Source of the DNA: Streptomyces cellulosae
GTDB taxonomy: Bacteria > Actinomycetota > Actinomycetes > Streptomycetales > Streptomycetaceae
Length of the DNA: 64,000 nt
Direction of reading: 5' to 3'
NCBI RefSeq assembly: GCF_000721105.1
Contig: NZ_JOEV01000030.1
Coordinates: forward strand, 1-64,000
Positions 1 to 9,103 of this stretch are shown here, in pieces (position 1 is the first letter of the stretch; each line of letters opens with the position of its first letter). The notes beneath the pieces were generated by a model. That model was not told the origin of the DNA. It made no database searches and saw only the letters and a program-made list of their open reading frames with translations. The translations under genes and the position numbers were made by a program.

Positions 1-176
1 TCATCCTCGCCCCGCACATCACCCCGACCGGCCTCGACGTCTTCGCCGACCAGGTCGTCCCCCTGCTCCAGGAACGCGGCGTGTACCGCACGGAGTACGC
101 GGGCACCACCCTGCGCGACCACCTGGGTCTGACTCTCCCCGGCGAGGTGCGCGACGAGCAGCGAGCCGCGTCATGA
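1..176 (+). CDS. NtaA/SnaA/DszA-type FMN-dependent monooxygenase, C-terminal end only
   Basis: Only the last 57 codons are in the window, read in the frame whose codons begin at position 3. The tail [20 protein letters not shown] followed by [10 protein letters not shown] is typical of the C-terminus of nitrilotriacetate/dibenzothiophene-sulfone type flavin monooxygenases, which use FMNH2 and O2 and need a partner flavin reductase. The stop overlaps the next start as ATGA, so this is the upstream member of an operon of luciferase-like enzymes. The substrate cannot be judged from the tail. Confidence 0.75.
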   Translation, partial: ILAPHITPTGLDVFADQVVPLLQERGVYRTEYAGTTLRDHLGLTLPGEVRDEQRAAS

Positions 177-1252
177 AGTTCCTCGCCATCACCCTGATCG
201 TGCACGCCCCGCACCCGGTGACCGGCGTACGGAAGTCCACCCGGGACCGTTTCCGCGAGGTGCTCGACAACGCGCTCCTCGCCGAGGAGCTGGGCTTCGA
301 CGGCTTCGGCGTGGGGGAGCGGCACGAGCGGCCCTTCATCTCCTCCTCGCCGCCCGTCGTCCTCAGTCACATCGCCGCCCTGACCTCCCGTATCCGGCTG
401 TTCACCGCGGTCACCACGCTCAGCCTCCTCGACCCGGTGCGGGCGTACGAGGACTACGCGACTTTGGACCATCTCTCCGGCGGACGCCTCGAGCTGATCA
501 TCGGCAAGGGCAACGGGGCTGCCCAGCGGGACCTGTTCCAGGTCACCCCCGAGGACCAGTGGGACCGCAACGCCGAGAGCTACGAGGTGTTCCGCGGGAT
601 CTGGCGCCAGGACCAGGTGACTGCCAAGACCCGGTTCCGCCCGGAACTCAAGGACGCGGAGGTGTGGCCCCGGCCCCTCCAGCAGCCGATCAGGGTCTGG
701 CACGGCAGCGCGACCAGCAAGGAGTCGGTCGACCTGGCCGCCCGCTACGGCGACCCGCTGTTCTCCGCCAATGTCACCCATCCCATCGAGCCCTATGCCG
801 AGTTGATCCGCCACTACCGCGAGCGCTGGGAGTACTACGGCCACGATCCGGCCGGCATCGCGGTCGGCGCGGGGACGGCGGGTCTCTACGCGGCCCGCAC
901 CTCCCAGGAGGCGATCGCCGCCTACCGGCCCGTGTTCGAGGGGAACCTGGCGTTCCAGAAGGGGCTGGGCCTGGAGCCGGTGTTCTCCACCCTGGAGGAC
1001 TTCGTGGAGCGCAGTTCGGCGCTGATCGGCAGCCCTCAGCAGATCATCGAGAAGGTACACCGCTACCACGAACAGTTCGGGCACACCGTACTGCATCTGC
1101 ATGCGGACGCAGGGGGACTGACGGATGGTCAGCACCGGGACTCCCTCGAACGCTTCCAGTCGGACGTCGCGCCGGTGCTGCGCCGCGAGATTCCCGATCC
1201 GCCGTTCGCGTGGGGCCCGGTCCTCGCGGAGCCCGTGCCCACCGACCACTGA
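173..1252 (+). CDS. LLM-class flavin-dependent oxidoreductase
   Basis: A 359-residue luciferase-like (F420/FMN) TIM-barrel protein. Diagnostic stretches are the N-terminal beta strand [28 protein letters not shown] (residues about 41-55), the [18 protein letters not shown] segment and [15 protein letters not shown], which resemble the coenzyme-binding surface of bacterial-luciferase-like enzymes. Length is normal for the family. The ATG overlaps the previous stop (ATGA), which implies translational coupling, and the next related gene starts 14 bp after the stop. No flavin reductase is encoded nearby in the window, so its reducing partner must lie upstream or elsewhere. The substrate is unknown. 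Confidence 0.85.
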   Translation: MKFLAITLIVHAPHPVTGVRKSTRDRFREVLDNALLAEELGFDGFGVGERHERPFISSSPPVVLSHIAALTSRIRLFTAVTTLSLLDPVRAYEDYATLDHLSGGRLELIIGKGNGAAQRDLFQVTPEDQWDRNAESYEVFRGIWRQDQVTAKTRFRPELKDAEVWPRPLQQPIRVWHGSATSKESVDLAARYGDPLFSANVTHPIEPYAELIRHYRERWEYYGHDPAGIAVGAGTAGLYAARTSQEAIAAYRPVFEGNLAFQKGLGLEPVFSTLEDFVERSSALIGSPQQIIEKVHRYHEQFGHTVLHLHADAGGLTDGQHRDSLERFQSDVAPVLRREIPDPPFAWGPVLAEPVPTDH

Positions 1253-1266
1253 GGAGCCCTTCGCAC

Positions 1267-2394
1267 ATGTCCGGCATCCCCCTCGGCGTCCTCGATCTGG
1301 TCCCGATCTCGTCCGGTTCCACCGCAACCGTGGCGCTGCGCAACTCCATCGACCTGGCCCGGCGGGCCGAGAGCTTCGGGTACGCCCGCTACTGGTTCGC
1401 CGAGCACCACCTCAACCCGGGCGTGGCGGGAACCTCGCCCGCGGTCGTCCTCGCCCTGACCGCGTCCGCCACCTCCACCATCAGGATCGGCTCAGGTGCC
1501 GTACAACTGGGCCACCGCACCGCCCTGTCCACGGTCGAGGAGTTCGGCCTGATCGACGCACTGCACCCAGGGCGCCTCGACCTGGGCCTCGGTCGCTCCG
1601 GCGGACGCCCGCCCGGCGGGCCCGCCACCCCACTGCCGACCGCGACACAGGTGATCGAGGGCCGCGCCCCGAACGGCCTGCGCATCCCGCGCCGCTTCTC
1701 CTTCGAGCACCTGCTCGGCTCACCGCGCCTCGCCCTCCAGCGCAAGCTGCTTCTGCTGCCGAACGCCGAGTCGCAGGACTACGGCGAGCAGATCGACGAC
1801 ATCCTGGCGTTGCTGGCGGGAACGTACCGCTCCGCGGACGGCGTCGAGGCGCACGTCGTGCCGGGAGAGGGCGCCGACGTCGAGATCTGGATCCTGGGCA
1901 GCAGCGGCGGCGAGAGCGCCGAGGTCGCGGGGCGCAACGGTCTGCGGTTCGCGGCGAACTACCACGTCAGTCCGGCCACGGTGCTGGAGGCGGCGGAGGG
2001 CTACCGCGCCGCGTTCCAGCCTTCCGAGGTCCTGGACGAGCCGTACGTCAGCGTGTCCGCGGACGTGGTGGTCGCCGAGGACGACGAGACCGCCCGCGAA
2101 CTCGCCACCGGCTACGGCCTCTGGGTCCGCAGCATCCGTAGCGCCGAGGGCGCGATCCAGTTCCCCACTCCGGACGAGGCGCGCGCCCACGCATGGTCGG
2201 ACGCGGACCGGGCGCTGGTCCAGGACCGCCTCGACACCCAGTTCGTCGGCTCCCCGGCCCGGGTCGCCGATCAGCTGGAGCAGCTCCAGGAGGCCACCCG
2301 CGCCGACGAACTGCTGATCACCACGATCACCCACGGCCACGCGGACCGGGTGCGGTCCTACGAGTTGCTGGCCGAGGAGTGGCGCAAGAGGTGA
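1267..2394 (+). CDS. LLM-class flavin-dependent oxidoreductase (MsnO8-like)
   Basis: A 375-residue luciferase-like monooxygenase. The opening IPLGVLDLVPISSGST, then YARYWFAEHHLNPGVAGTSP (about residues 38-57) and RIGSGAVQLGHRTALSTVEEFG, are characteristic of the bacterial-luciferase subfamily that acts on small hydrophobic or sulfur compounds. The reading frame is open far upstream, but the ATG at 1267 follows the previous stop by 14 bp and starts the conserved strand, so I use it. It is the third consecutive luciferase-like gene in the operon. It differs clearly in sequence from the second gene, so this is an assembled pathway and not a recent duplication. The substrate is unknown. Confidence 0.85.
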   Translation: MSGIPLGVLDLVPISSGSTATVALRNSIDLARRAESFGYARYWFAEHHLNPGVAGTSPAVVLALTASATSTIRIGSGAVQLGHRTALSTVEEFGLIDALHPGRLDLGLGRSGGRPPGGPATPLPTATQVIEGRAPNGLRIPRRFSFEHLLGSPRLALQRKLLLLPNAESQDYGEQIDDILALLAGTYRSADGVEAHVVPGEGADVEIWILGSSGGESAEVAGRNGLRFAANYHVSPATVLEAAEGYRAAFQPSEVLDEPYVSVSADVVVAEDDETARELATGYGLWVRSIRSAEGAIQFPTPDEARAHAWSDADRALVQDRLDTQFVGSPARVADQLEQLQEATRADELLITTITHGHADRVRSYELLAEEWRKR

Positions 2395-2494
2395 GGCGCG
2401 AGACGTCAGGGCCAGGACCGACCGGTGATCAGCGGTTGGCGGTGCGGCAGGGGCGTTCGACCGCATCACGGCCCGTCCGGCGGTCACTGGTGGC

Positions 2495-2826
2495 TTACCC
2501 GTGGCGTCCGGGCGGGACGCGTGGACCGGCGTGGACGGTCACGGCCGGGGGCCGGGCCGCCGGGCCAGGCCGGGCGGTGACGCCGGAGGGGCGCAGGGCG
2601 GCATGTTCTGCGGCGCACTCGACCACGAACCGCACCGGGGCCCCGCACTCACCGTGCCGAAGGTCCAGGACCGGACCGGGCCCTCAGGGTCACCCTCGTA
2701 CGCCTCGCCCCACTGCCGGAGCGCCACGAGGACGGGCCGCAGGTCCCAGCCCTTGCGGGTGAGCCGGTAGTCGTGGCGAACGCGGCTGCCCGACTCCTGG
2801 TACGGGACGGCTCCTGGCTTCATCAT
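2495..2826 (-). pseudogene. HxlR-family regulator relic (truncated and frameshifted)
   Basis: The minus strand reads [20 protein letters not shown] and WDLRPVLVALRQWGEAYEGD, which is the wing and dimerisation part of an HxlR winged-helix regulator. The N-terminal recognition helices are absent, since the similarity begins only about 8 codons after the first ATG. Around position 2674 the homology jumps one frame into VLDLRHGECGAPVRFVVECA, the usual HxlR C-terminus, which then ends at the TAA at 2495-2497. It therefore carries a 5' truncation and a single-base frameshift. HxlR proteins often regulate adjacent oxidoreductases, so it may once have controlled the flavin-enzyme operon. Confidence 0.75.
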
Positions 2827-2928
2827 TGACAGTCAGCCGAGGTCGCCATCAAGGTCTTCCTCAAGGTCTGCTCCGGTTCGCCGACCGGCCCGCGTTCCGG
2901 ACCGCTGCTCCTGATGGAGCATGCTGGC

Positions 2929-2950
2929 GGAGGACACCCGGATGTCCTCC
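2929..2950. promoter_or_regulatory. Inverted repeat upstream of lpdA
   Basis: GGAGGACA, a 6-nt spacer, then TGTCCTCC form a perfect 8-bp inverted repeat about 120 bp upstream of the lpdA start. A related half motif (GGAGGTCCTCC, 2967-2977) follows. This is the kind of dyad bound by a dimeric regulator, but none is identified. The interval 2827-3071 otherwise holds no gene. Confidence 0.35.
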
Positions 2951-3071
2951 GTCGGATGTTCTCCCTCGGAGGTCCTCCGATGCATTGACGAACGAACTGA
3001 CGAACCAGTGTCGGACCGGGAGCGCGTCGGCCCTCGTGCGAGGCCGGCCGCCCCCTCAGAAAGGAACCTCC

Positions 3072-4484
3072 ATGGATGAGCAGGGCGAGCACTTCGACGT
3101 CGTCGTCCTCGGCGCGGGTCCCGGCGGATATGTCGCCGCCATCCGCGCCGCACAGCTCGGCAAGCGCGTCGCGGTCGTCGAGGAGAAGTACTGGGGCGGC
3201 GTCTGTCTGAACGTCGGCTGCATCCCCACCAAGGCCCTGCTGCGCAACGCCGAGTTGGCGCACGTCTTCACTCGCGAGGCGAAGACCTTCGGCATCAAGG
3301 TCGAGGGGCAGGTGTCCTTCGATTACGGCGAGGCGTTCCGGCGCAGCCGCAAGGTGGCGGACGGCCGGGTCAAGGGCGTCCACTATCTGATGAAGAAGAA
3401 CAAGATCACGGAGATCAGCGGGCGCGGCACCTTCCGCGACCCGCACACGCTCGACGTGGCCCTCTTCGACGGCTCCACGCAGACGATCGGGTTCGACCAC
3501 TGCATCATCGCCACCGGCGCCACGCCGAAGCTCCTGCCCGGCACCCGCCGCACCTCCCGCGTGGTGACGTTCGAGGAGCAGATCCTGGCCGAGGACCTCC
3601 CGCAGTCGATCGTGATCGCGGGCGCCGGCGCGATCGGCATCGAGTTCGCCTACGTCCTGCACAACTACGGCGTGAAGGTCACGATCGTCGAGTTCCTGGA
3701 CCGGGTCGCACCCCTCGAGGACGCCGAGGTGTCCGCCGAACTGGCCAAGCAGTACCGGCGTCTGGGCATCGACGTGCTCACCTCCACCCGGGTCGAGTCC
3801 ATCGACGAGTCCGGTCCGCAGGTCCGCGTGACGGTCACCGGCAAGGACGGCAACCAGCAGATCCTGGAGACCGACAAGGTGCTGCAGGCGATCGGCTTCG
3901 CCCCGAACGTGACCGGCTACGGCCTCGAGAACACCGGCGTCGCCGTCACCGAGCGGGGCGCGATCGACGTGGACGGGCGCTGCCGGACCTCCGTCCCGCA
4001 CATCTACGCCATCGGGGACGTCACCGCGAAGCTGATGCTCGCGCACGCCGCCGAGGCGATGGGCGTCATCGCCGCCGAGACCCTCGCGGACGCGGAGACC
4101 ATGGAGCTCGACTACGCGATGATCCCGCGCGCCACCTTCTGCCAGCCCCAGATCGCCAGCTTCGGCTACACCGAGGCCCAGGCGCGGGAGAAGGGCTACG
4201 ACGTCAGGGTCGCGAAGTTCCCCTTCACCGCGAACGGCAAGGCGCACGGCCTGGGAGACGTGAGCGGGTTCGTGAAGCTCATCAGCGACGCCAAGTACGG
4301 CGAGCTGATCGGCGGCCACCTGATCGGCCCGGACGTCACCGAACTCCTCCCCGAGCTCACCCTGGCCCAGAAGTGGGACCTCACCGTCCACGAGCTGGCC
4401 CGCAACGTCCATGCCCACCCGACCCTGGGCGAGGCCATCCAGGAGGCCGTCCACGGCCTGGCAGGACACATGATCAACATGTGA
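3072..4484 (+). CDS. lpdA: Dihydrolipoyl dehydrogenase (E3)
   Basis: A 470-residue FAD/NAD disulfide oxidoreductase that reoxidises the dihydrolipoyl group of 2-oxoacid dehydrogenase or glycine-cleavage complexes. It shows the N-terminal FAD fold GAGPGGY (14-20), the redox cysteines in [13 protein letters not shown] (C45 and C50), the NAD-binding [10 protein letters not shown], the second FAD motif IYAIGDVTA, and the C-terminal HAHPTLGE dyad (H449/E454). The reading frame extends upstream, but ATG 3072 follows AGAAAGGAACCTCC and matches the family N-terminus. No E1 or E2 genes are adjacent, so it probably serves complexes encoded elsewhere. Confidence 0.95.
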   Translation: MDEQGEHFDVVVLGAGPGGYVAAIRAAQLGKRVAVVEEKYWGGVCLNVGCIPTKALLRNAELAHVFTREAKTFGIKVEGQVSFDYGEAFRRSRKVADGRVKGVHYLMKKNKITEISGRGTFRDPHTLDVALFDGSTQTIGFDHCIIATGATPKLLPGTRRTSRVVTFEEQILAEDLPQSIVIAGAGAIGIEFAYVLHNYGVKVTIVEFLDRVAPLEDAEVSAELAKQYRRLGIDVLTSTRVESIDESGPQVRVTVTGKDGNQQILETDKVLQAIGFAPNVTGYGLENTGVAVTERGAIDVDGRCRTSVPHIYAIGDVTAKLMLAHAAEAMGVIAAETLADAETMELDYAMIPRATFCQPQIASFGYTEAQAREKGYDVRVAKFPFTANGKAHGLGDVSGFVKLISDAKYGELIGGHLIGPDVTELLPELTLAQKWDLTVHELARNVHAHPTLGEAIQEAVHGLAGHMINM

Positions 4485-4603
4485 GGTGCCCAAGGGATCC
4501 TGACCCGCGGGGTGCGGCCTCAGCTCTCGTACGGGAGTGCGGTCGCGCCCCGCAGGCAAGCAGCCTGACGTGCGTGGCTGTGCCCGCCACGTGGCAGACC
4601 CCG

Positions 4604-5890
4604 TCAGCGGCGCAGCTCCTGGTGCGCCGTCTCCGGCAGCCGCAGGTACACCAGCGAGGACAGCAGGCACAGGGCGGCCACGTACCAGGGGAAGAACCCG
4701 GAGTGACCCGTCTCCTTGAAGAGCGTGCCGACGTACGGGGCCGTCCCGCCGAACAGCGCGACCGTCAGGGAGTAGGGGAAGCCGATGCCGGCCGCCCGCA
4801 CCCGGGGCGGGAAGACCTCGGCGTTGACGGCCGCGCTGATCGACGTGAAGCCGGTCAGCAGGACCATGCCCGCGCACTGCACCAGCAGCAGCACCGCGAA
4901 CGAGTCGCGCAGGGCGTGCAGCAGCGGCACGCTGAGCAGGGCGAAGCCGAGGCCGAAGAAGAGGAGCAGCGGGCGGCGGCCGAAGCGGTCGGAGAGCAGT
5001 CCGCCGAGCGGCTGGAGCAGGCCGAAGAAGGCGAGGGAGATCGTACCCGCGAGCAGGGCGTCGGACTTGTCGACGCCGGCGTTGAGTTCGGCGTAGGTCG
5101 GCAGGTAGGAGGTCCAGGTGTAGTACGCGATGGTGCCGCCCGCCGTGATGCCGCAGATGAGGAGGGACTCGCGGGGGTGCCGGCGCAGCGCCTCGAACAG
5201 GCCGGGGCGCGGTGCCTGTCGCTGCTCGGCGCTCCTCGTCTCCTGGGCGCCCTGCCGGATCCAGAAGCCCACCAGGCTGAGGACGGCTCCGAACAGGAAG
5301 GGCAGCCGCCAGCCCCAGCCGTTCATCTGCCCGTCGCTGAGCGTGTCCACGAGCAGGGTGGCGATCCCGGAGGCGACGAGCTGTCCGGCCGTCGTCGACA
5401 CGTACTGGAAGCTGGAGAACAGTCCGCGTCGGCCGGGACCCGCCGACTCCACCAGGAAGGTCGTGGAAGCGGCGAACTCCCCGCCCACGGACAGGCCCTG
5501 GAGCAGCCGCGCGAGGACCAGCACCACGGGAGCCAGGACGCCGACCGCCGCGTACGTCGGGGTCAGCCCGACCAGGAGACTGCTGCCGCCCATCAGCAGG
5601 ATGGTGACCGTGAGCGCGGCGCGCCGTCCGTGCCGGTCCGCGATCGTGCCCATGAGCAGTCCGCCGACCGGCCGCATGAAGAAGCCCACCGCGAACACCG
5701 CGAACGTCGACAGCAGCGGCACCAGTGAGTTGCCGGCGCTCTTCGGGAAGACCTCGGTGGCGATGTAGGTGGCCAGGAAGGTGTAGGCGTACCAGTCGTA
5801 CCACTCCACGGCGTTGCCCACGGAGGCCGCCAGCAGTTGGCGTACGGGCCGTTTCGTCGGGGTGGACGGCGACGTGTGCGTCTCTGTCAT
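4604..5890 (-). CDS. MHS-family MFS transporter (metabolite:H+ symporter)
   Basis: A 428-residue, 12-helix major facilitator of the metabolite:H+ symporter family (KgtP/ShiA/ProP relatives). Signature pieces are NAVEWYDWYAYTFLATYIA in helix 1, the GTIADRHGRRAAL loop between helices 2 and 3, GLSVGGEFAASTTFLVE in helix 4, and LSDRFGRRPLLL in the second half. I start at the ATG at 5890 (MTETHTS); an in-frame ATG at 5902 is possible but would sit directly on the purine-rich stretch. The likely substrate is a carboxylate or similar small metabolite. It is convergent with lpdA and divergent from the phospholipase gene. Confidence 0.88.
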   Translation of the reverse strand: MTETHTSPSTPTKRPVRQLLAASVGNAVEWYDWYAYTFLATYIATEVFPKSAGNSLVPLLSTFAVFAVGFFMRPVGGLLMGTIADRHGRRAALTVTILLMGGSSLLVGLTPTYAAVGVLAPVVLVLARLLQGLSVGGEFAASTTFLVESAGPGRRGLFSSFQYVSTTAGQLVASGIATLLVDTLSDGQMNGWGWRLPFLFGAVLSLVGFWIRQGAQETRSAEQRQAPRPGLFEALRRHPRESLLICGITAGGTIAYYTWTSYLPTYAELNAGVDKSDALLAGTISLAFFGLLQPLGGLLSDRFGRRPLLLFFGLGFALLSVPLLHALRDSFAVLLLVQCAGMVLLTGFTSISAAVNAEVFPPRVRAAGIGFPYSLTVALFGGTAPYVGTLFKETGHSGFFPWYVAALCLLSSLVYLRLPETAHQELRR

Positions 5891-6064
5891 GATCGCGACC
5901 ATCCCCCGCTTCGGCGTCCCCACACCTCCCGTACCGACGACTTTCACATCAGCGCCACCACACCCTTCCCTGACGTTTGGTGCTCTTGGAACACTCGCAG
6001 CTCACGCATTCCGTCATTCCGTCCCGTTCCGGCCATCCGCCCCCCTGGATGAGAGGCACCACCC

Positions 6065-8116
6065 ATGCCCGAGGTCAACCGGCGCAGATTCATGCAACTC
6101 GCGGGCGCCACCACGGCGTTCACCACGCTGTCGAACAGCATCCAGCGCGCCGCCGCGCTCCCGGCGAACCACCGTACGGGGAGCATCGAGGACGTCGAGC
6201 ACATCGTCGTCCTGATGCAGGAGAACCGTTCTTTCGACCACTACTTCGGTTCGCTGCGCGGCGTCCGGGGCTTCGGCGACCCGCGTCCGGTGACGCTCCC
6301 GAACGGCAGGACGGTCTGGCACCAGTCCGACGGCACCAAGGACGTCCTGCCCTTCCACCCCGACGCCGACGACCTGGGCATGGCCTTCCTCCAGGACCTC
6401 CCGCACGGCTGGAACGACGGACACGCCGCCTTCAACGGGGGCAGGTACGACACGTGGGTGCCCACCAAGTCGTCGACGACGATGGCGTACCTGACCCGCG
6501 ACGACATCCCGTTCCACTACGCCCTCGCCGACTCCTTCACCGTCTGCGACGCCTACCACTGCTCGTTCATCGGCTCCACCGACCCGAACCGCTACTACAT
6601 GTGGACCGGTTACACGGGCAACGACGGTCAGGGCGGCGGCCCGGTCCTCGGCAATGACGAGGTCGGCTACGGCTGGACGACCTACCCCGAGCGCCTGGAG
6701 AAGGCCGGAGTCTCCTGGAAGATCTACCAGGACGTCGGCGACGGCCTCGACGCGAACGGCTCCTGGGGCTGGATCAACGACGCCTACCGCGGCAACTACG
6801 GCGACAACTCGCTGCTCTATTTCAACCAGTACCGGAACGCCAAGCCCGGCGACCCCCTCTACGACAAGGCCCGCACCGGCACCGACCACACGAAGGGCGA
6901 GGGCTACTTCGACCAGCTCAAGGCCGACGTCAAGGGCGGCAAGCTGCCGCAGATCTCCTGGATCGTCGCCCCCGAGGCCTTCACCGAGCACCCCAACTGG
7001 CCCGCGAACTACGGCGCCTGGTACATCGCCCAGGTCCTGGACGCACTGACCGCCGACCCGAAGGTGTGGGCGAAGACGGCCCTGTTCATCACCTACGACG
7101 AGAACGACGGCTTCTTCGACCACCTGGTCCCGCCGTTCCCGCCCGCCTCGGCCGCGCAGGGCAAGTCGACGGTCGACCCGGCCCTGGACGTCTTCCCGGG
7201 CGGCGGCGGCCATGCCGCCGGACCGTACGGGCTCGGCCAGCGGGTGCCGATGCTCGTCGTCTCGCCGTGGAGCAAGGGCGGGTTCGTCTGCTCCGAGACA
7301 CTCGACCACACCTCGATCATCCGGTTCATGGAGCGCCGTTTCCACGTGCACGAGCCGAACATCTCGCCCTGGCGGCGGGCAGTCTGCGGTGACCTGACGG
7401 CCGCGTTCGACTTCTCCCGCAAGGACACCGGGCCGGTCGCCCTGCCGGACACCGACGGCTACGAACCGCCGGACCGCGACCGCCACCCCGACTACGTGCC
7501 CACCCCGCCGGCCAAGGCGGTCCTGCCCAGGCAGGAGCGCGGCCTGCGCCCCGCCCGCGCGCTCAAGTACACGCCGCACGTGGACGGTTCGGTGGACGCG
7601 GCGAACGGGAGGTTCACCCTCACCTTCGCCTCCGGCGCGAAGGCCGGTGCCGCGTTCCTGGTCACCTCCGGCAACCGCACCGACGGCCCCTGGAGCTACA
7701 CCACCGAGGCCGGCAAGAGCGTTTCGGACACCTGGAACTCGGCGTACTCGAAGGGGTCGTACGACCTGAGCGTGCACGGTCCCAACGGTTTCCTGCGGGT
7801 CTTCAAGGGGCCGAACAAGACCGCCGGTCCCGAGGTCACCGCACGGCACACCGGTGACGACGTCGAGCTGACCTTCACCAACAAGGGTTCCGCCACGGTC
7901 CGGTTGAAGGCCGCCGACGGATACGGCCGCCCGGCCTGGACCTTCACCGTACGGGCCGGCGCCACCGTGCGGCACACCTTCGACCTCACGGCGAGCAGGC
8001 GCTGGTACGACCTGACCGTCACCTCCGAGGCCGACCCGGCCTTTGTACGGCGGTTCGCCGGACATGTCGAGAACGGGCGTCCCGGGGTCAGCGACCCGGC
8101 CGTCGCAACGGAGTAA
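6065..8116 (+). CDS. Tat-exported phosphocholine-specific phospholipase C
   Basis: A 683-residue phosphoesterase of the PLC-N/PlcC acid-phosphatase-like family. It hydrolyses phosphatidylcholine or sphingomyelin to release phosphocholine outside the cell. The N-terminus has a twin-arginine signal (RRRFMQLAGATTAF, residues 6-19). The catalytic domain opens with DVEHIVVLMQENRSFDHYFG, the metal and nucleophile region of this family, and includes TYDENDGFFDHL. Two immunoglobulin-like DUF756 modules follow (about 490-580 and 590-680; the repeated pattern GSYDLSVHGPNGFLR and RWYDLTVTSE is visible). Length is normal. Such genes are commonly phosphate-regulated in Streptomyces, but I did not identify a PHO box. 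Confidence 0.92.
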   Translation: MPEVNRRRFMQLAGATTAFTTLSNSIQRAAALPANHRTGSIEDVEHIVVLMQENRSFDHYFGSLRGVRGFGDPRPVTLPNGRTVWHQSDGTKDVLPFHPDADDLGMAFLQDLPHGWNDGHAAFNGGRYDTWVPTKSSTTMAYLTRDDIPFHYALADSFTVCDAYHCSFIGSTDPNRYYMWTGYTGNDGQGGGPVLGNDEVGYGWTTYPERLEKAGVSWKIYQDVGDGLDANGSWGWINDAYRGNYGDNSLLYFNQYRNAKPGDPLYDKARTGTDHTKGEGYFDQLKADVKGGKLPQISWIVAPEAFTEHPNWPANYGAWYIAQVLDALTADPKVWAKTALFITYDENDGFFDHLVPPFPPASAAQGKSTVDPALDVFPGGGGHAAGPYGLGQRVPMLVVSPWSKGGFVCSETLDHTSIIRFMERRFHVHEPNISPWRRAVCGDLTAAFDFSRKDTGPVALPDTDGYEPPDRDRHPDYVPTPPAKAVLPRQERGLRPARALKYTPHVDGSVDAANGRFTLTFASGAKAGAAFLVTSGNRTDGPWSYTTEAGKSVSDTWNSAYSKGSYDLSVHGPNGFLRVFKGPNKTAGPEVTARHTGDDVELTFTNKGSATVRLKAADGYGRPAWTFTVRAGATVRHTFDLTASRRWYDLTVTSEADPAFVRRFAGHVENGRPGVSDPAVATE

Positions 8117-8181
8117 AGCCTGGTGCGGCAAGGCCTGCTGGGGCTGGCCAGAAACCGATGGTCCCGGGGTAGTGTGCCCCG

Positions 8182-9006
8182 GTGACCATGCAATCGAACA
8201 CTCCTGCAGGCTGGTACCCCGATCCGCACGGGGCGGCCCAGACGCTCCGCTACTGGGACGGCGCGCAGTGGACCGAACACACCAACGCGGACCAGCAGCA
8301 GGCGGCGCCGCAGACGCAGATGCCGCAGCAACAGGCCGGGCCGGACGCGCGTGTGCAGCGTCAGGTGCAGCAGCAGGCCGGGGTCGTCGCGGGCGGCCCC
8401 GGCGGCGGCAGCCTGTTCACCGAGCCGGTGCTGGTGGTGAACCAGAAGGCCAAGCTGATCGAGCTGACCAACGAGTACAAGGTCATGGACCAGAACGGCA
8501 ACCAGCTCGGCTCGGTCGTCCAGGTCGGGCAGAGCGCGCTGAAGAAGATCCTCCGGTTCATCGCCAGCATCGACCAGTTCATGACGCACAAGCTGGAGAT
8601 CCGGGACGCCTACGGGCAGCCCGTGCTGTTGCTGACGCGGCCGAGGAAGTTTCTCAAGTCGCGGGTGATCGTGGAGCGTCCGGACGGCTCGCCGGTGGGG
8701 GAGATCGTCCAGCAGAACATGATCGGCAAGATCAACTTCGCGATGAACGTGAACGGCGAGCAGGTCGGCGCGATCAAGGCGGAGAACTGGCGGGCCTGGA
8801 ACTTCGCGATCGTCGACCACACCGACAACGAGGTCGCCCGGATCACCAAGACCTGGGAGGGCCTCGCCAAGACGATGTTCACCACTGCGGACAACTACGT
8901 CCTGCAGATCCACTACCAACTGCCCGAGCCGCTGCTGAGCCTGGTCGTGGCGACGGCACTGACCGTCGACACGGCGCTCAAGCAGGACTCCCGCGGACTG
9001 GGCTGA
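8182..9006 (+). CDS. DUF2510 plus scramblase-like (LURP-one/Tubby fold) protein
   Basis: A 274-residue protein with two parts. Residues about 9-33 (TPAGWYPDPHG with paired tryptophans) are a DUF2510 module, followed by a Gln-rich linker of about 45 residues. From about residue 75 (SLFTEPVLVVNQKAKLIELT) onward is a phospholipid-scramblase/LURP-one-related beta barrel ending in a hydrophobic helix (LSLVVATALTVDTAL). Bacterial members are of unknown function and are inferred to sit at the membrane. The start may be GTG 8182 or ATG 8188 two codons later. It lies 65 bp downstream of the phospholipase gene, which may be a functional hint. Confidence 0.8.
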   Translation: MTMQSNTPAGWYPDPHGAAQTLRYWDGAQWTEHTNADQQQAAPQTQMPQQQAGPDARVQRQVQQQAGVVAGGPGGGSLFTEPVLVVNQKAKLIELTNEYKVMDQNGNQLGSVVQVGQSALKKILRFIASIDQFMTHKLEIRDAYGQPVLLLTRPRKFLKSRVIVERPDGSPVGEIVQQNMIGKINFAMNVNGEQVGAIKAENWRAWNFAIVDHTDNEVARITKTWEGLAKTMFTTADNYVLQIHYQLPEPLLSLVVATALTVDTALKQDSRGLG

Positions 9007-9038
9007 GCGCGCGCTCTCGGTCGGAGTGCGTGACCGGC

Positions 9039-9103
9039 GCGAGGTGATCATTGCGAGGTGATCAGAGCGAGGTGACCGGCGCGAGGTGATCAGAGCGAGG
9101 TGA
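9039..9103. repeat. 14-bp tandem repeat at a convergent gene junction
   Basis: Five copies of GCGAGGTGA(TCANN) begin at 9039, 9053, 9067, 9081 and 9095, exactly 14 bp apart. The last copies cover the 3' end of the minus-strand DMT transporter gene (stop at 9090-9092), so its final codons are repeat-derived. The repeat fills most of the space between two convergent stops. Confidence 0.85.

Noticed and set aside
2823..5804. A 993-codon open frame on the minus strand across lpdA and the transporter gene
   Set aside because: It is an antisense/out-of-frame shadow produced by high G+C; lpdA and the MHS transporter explain the same DNA with clear family motifs.
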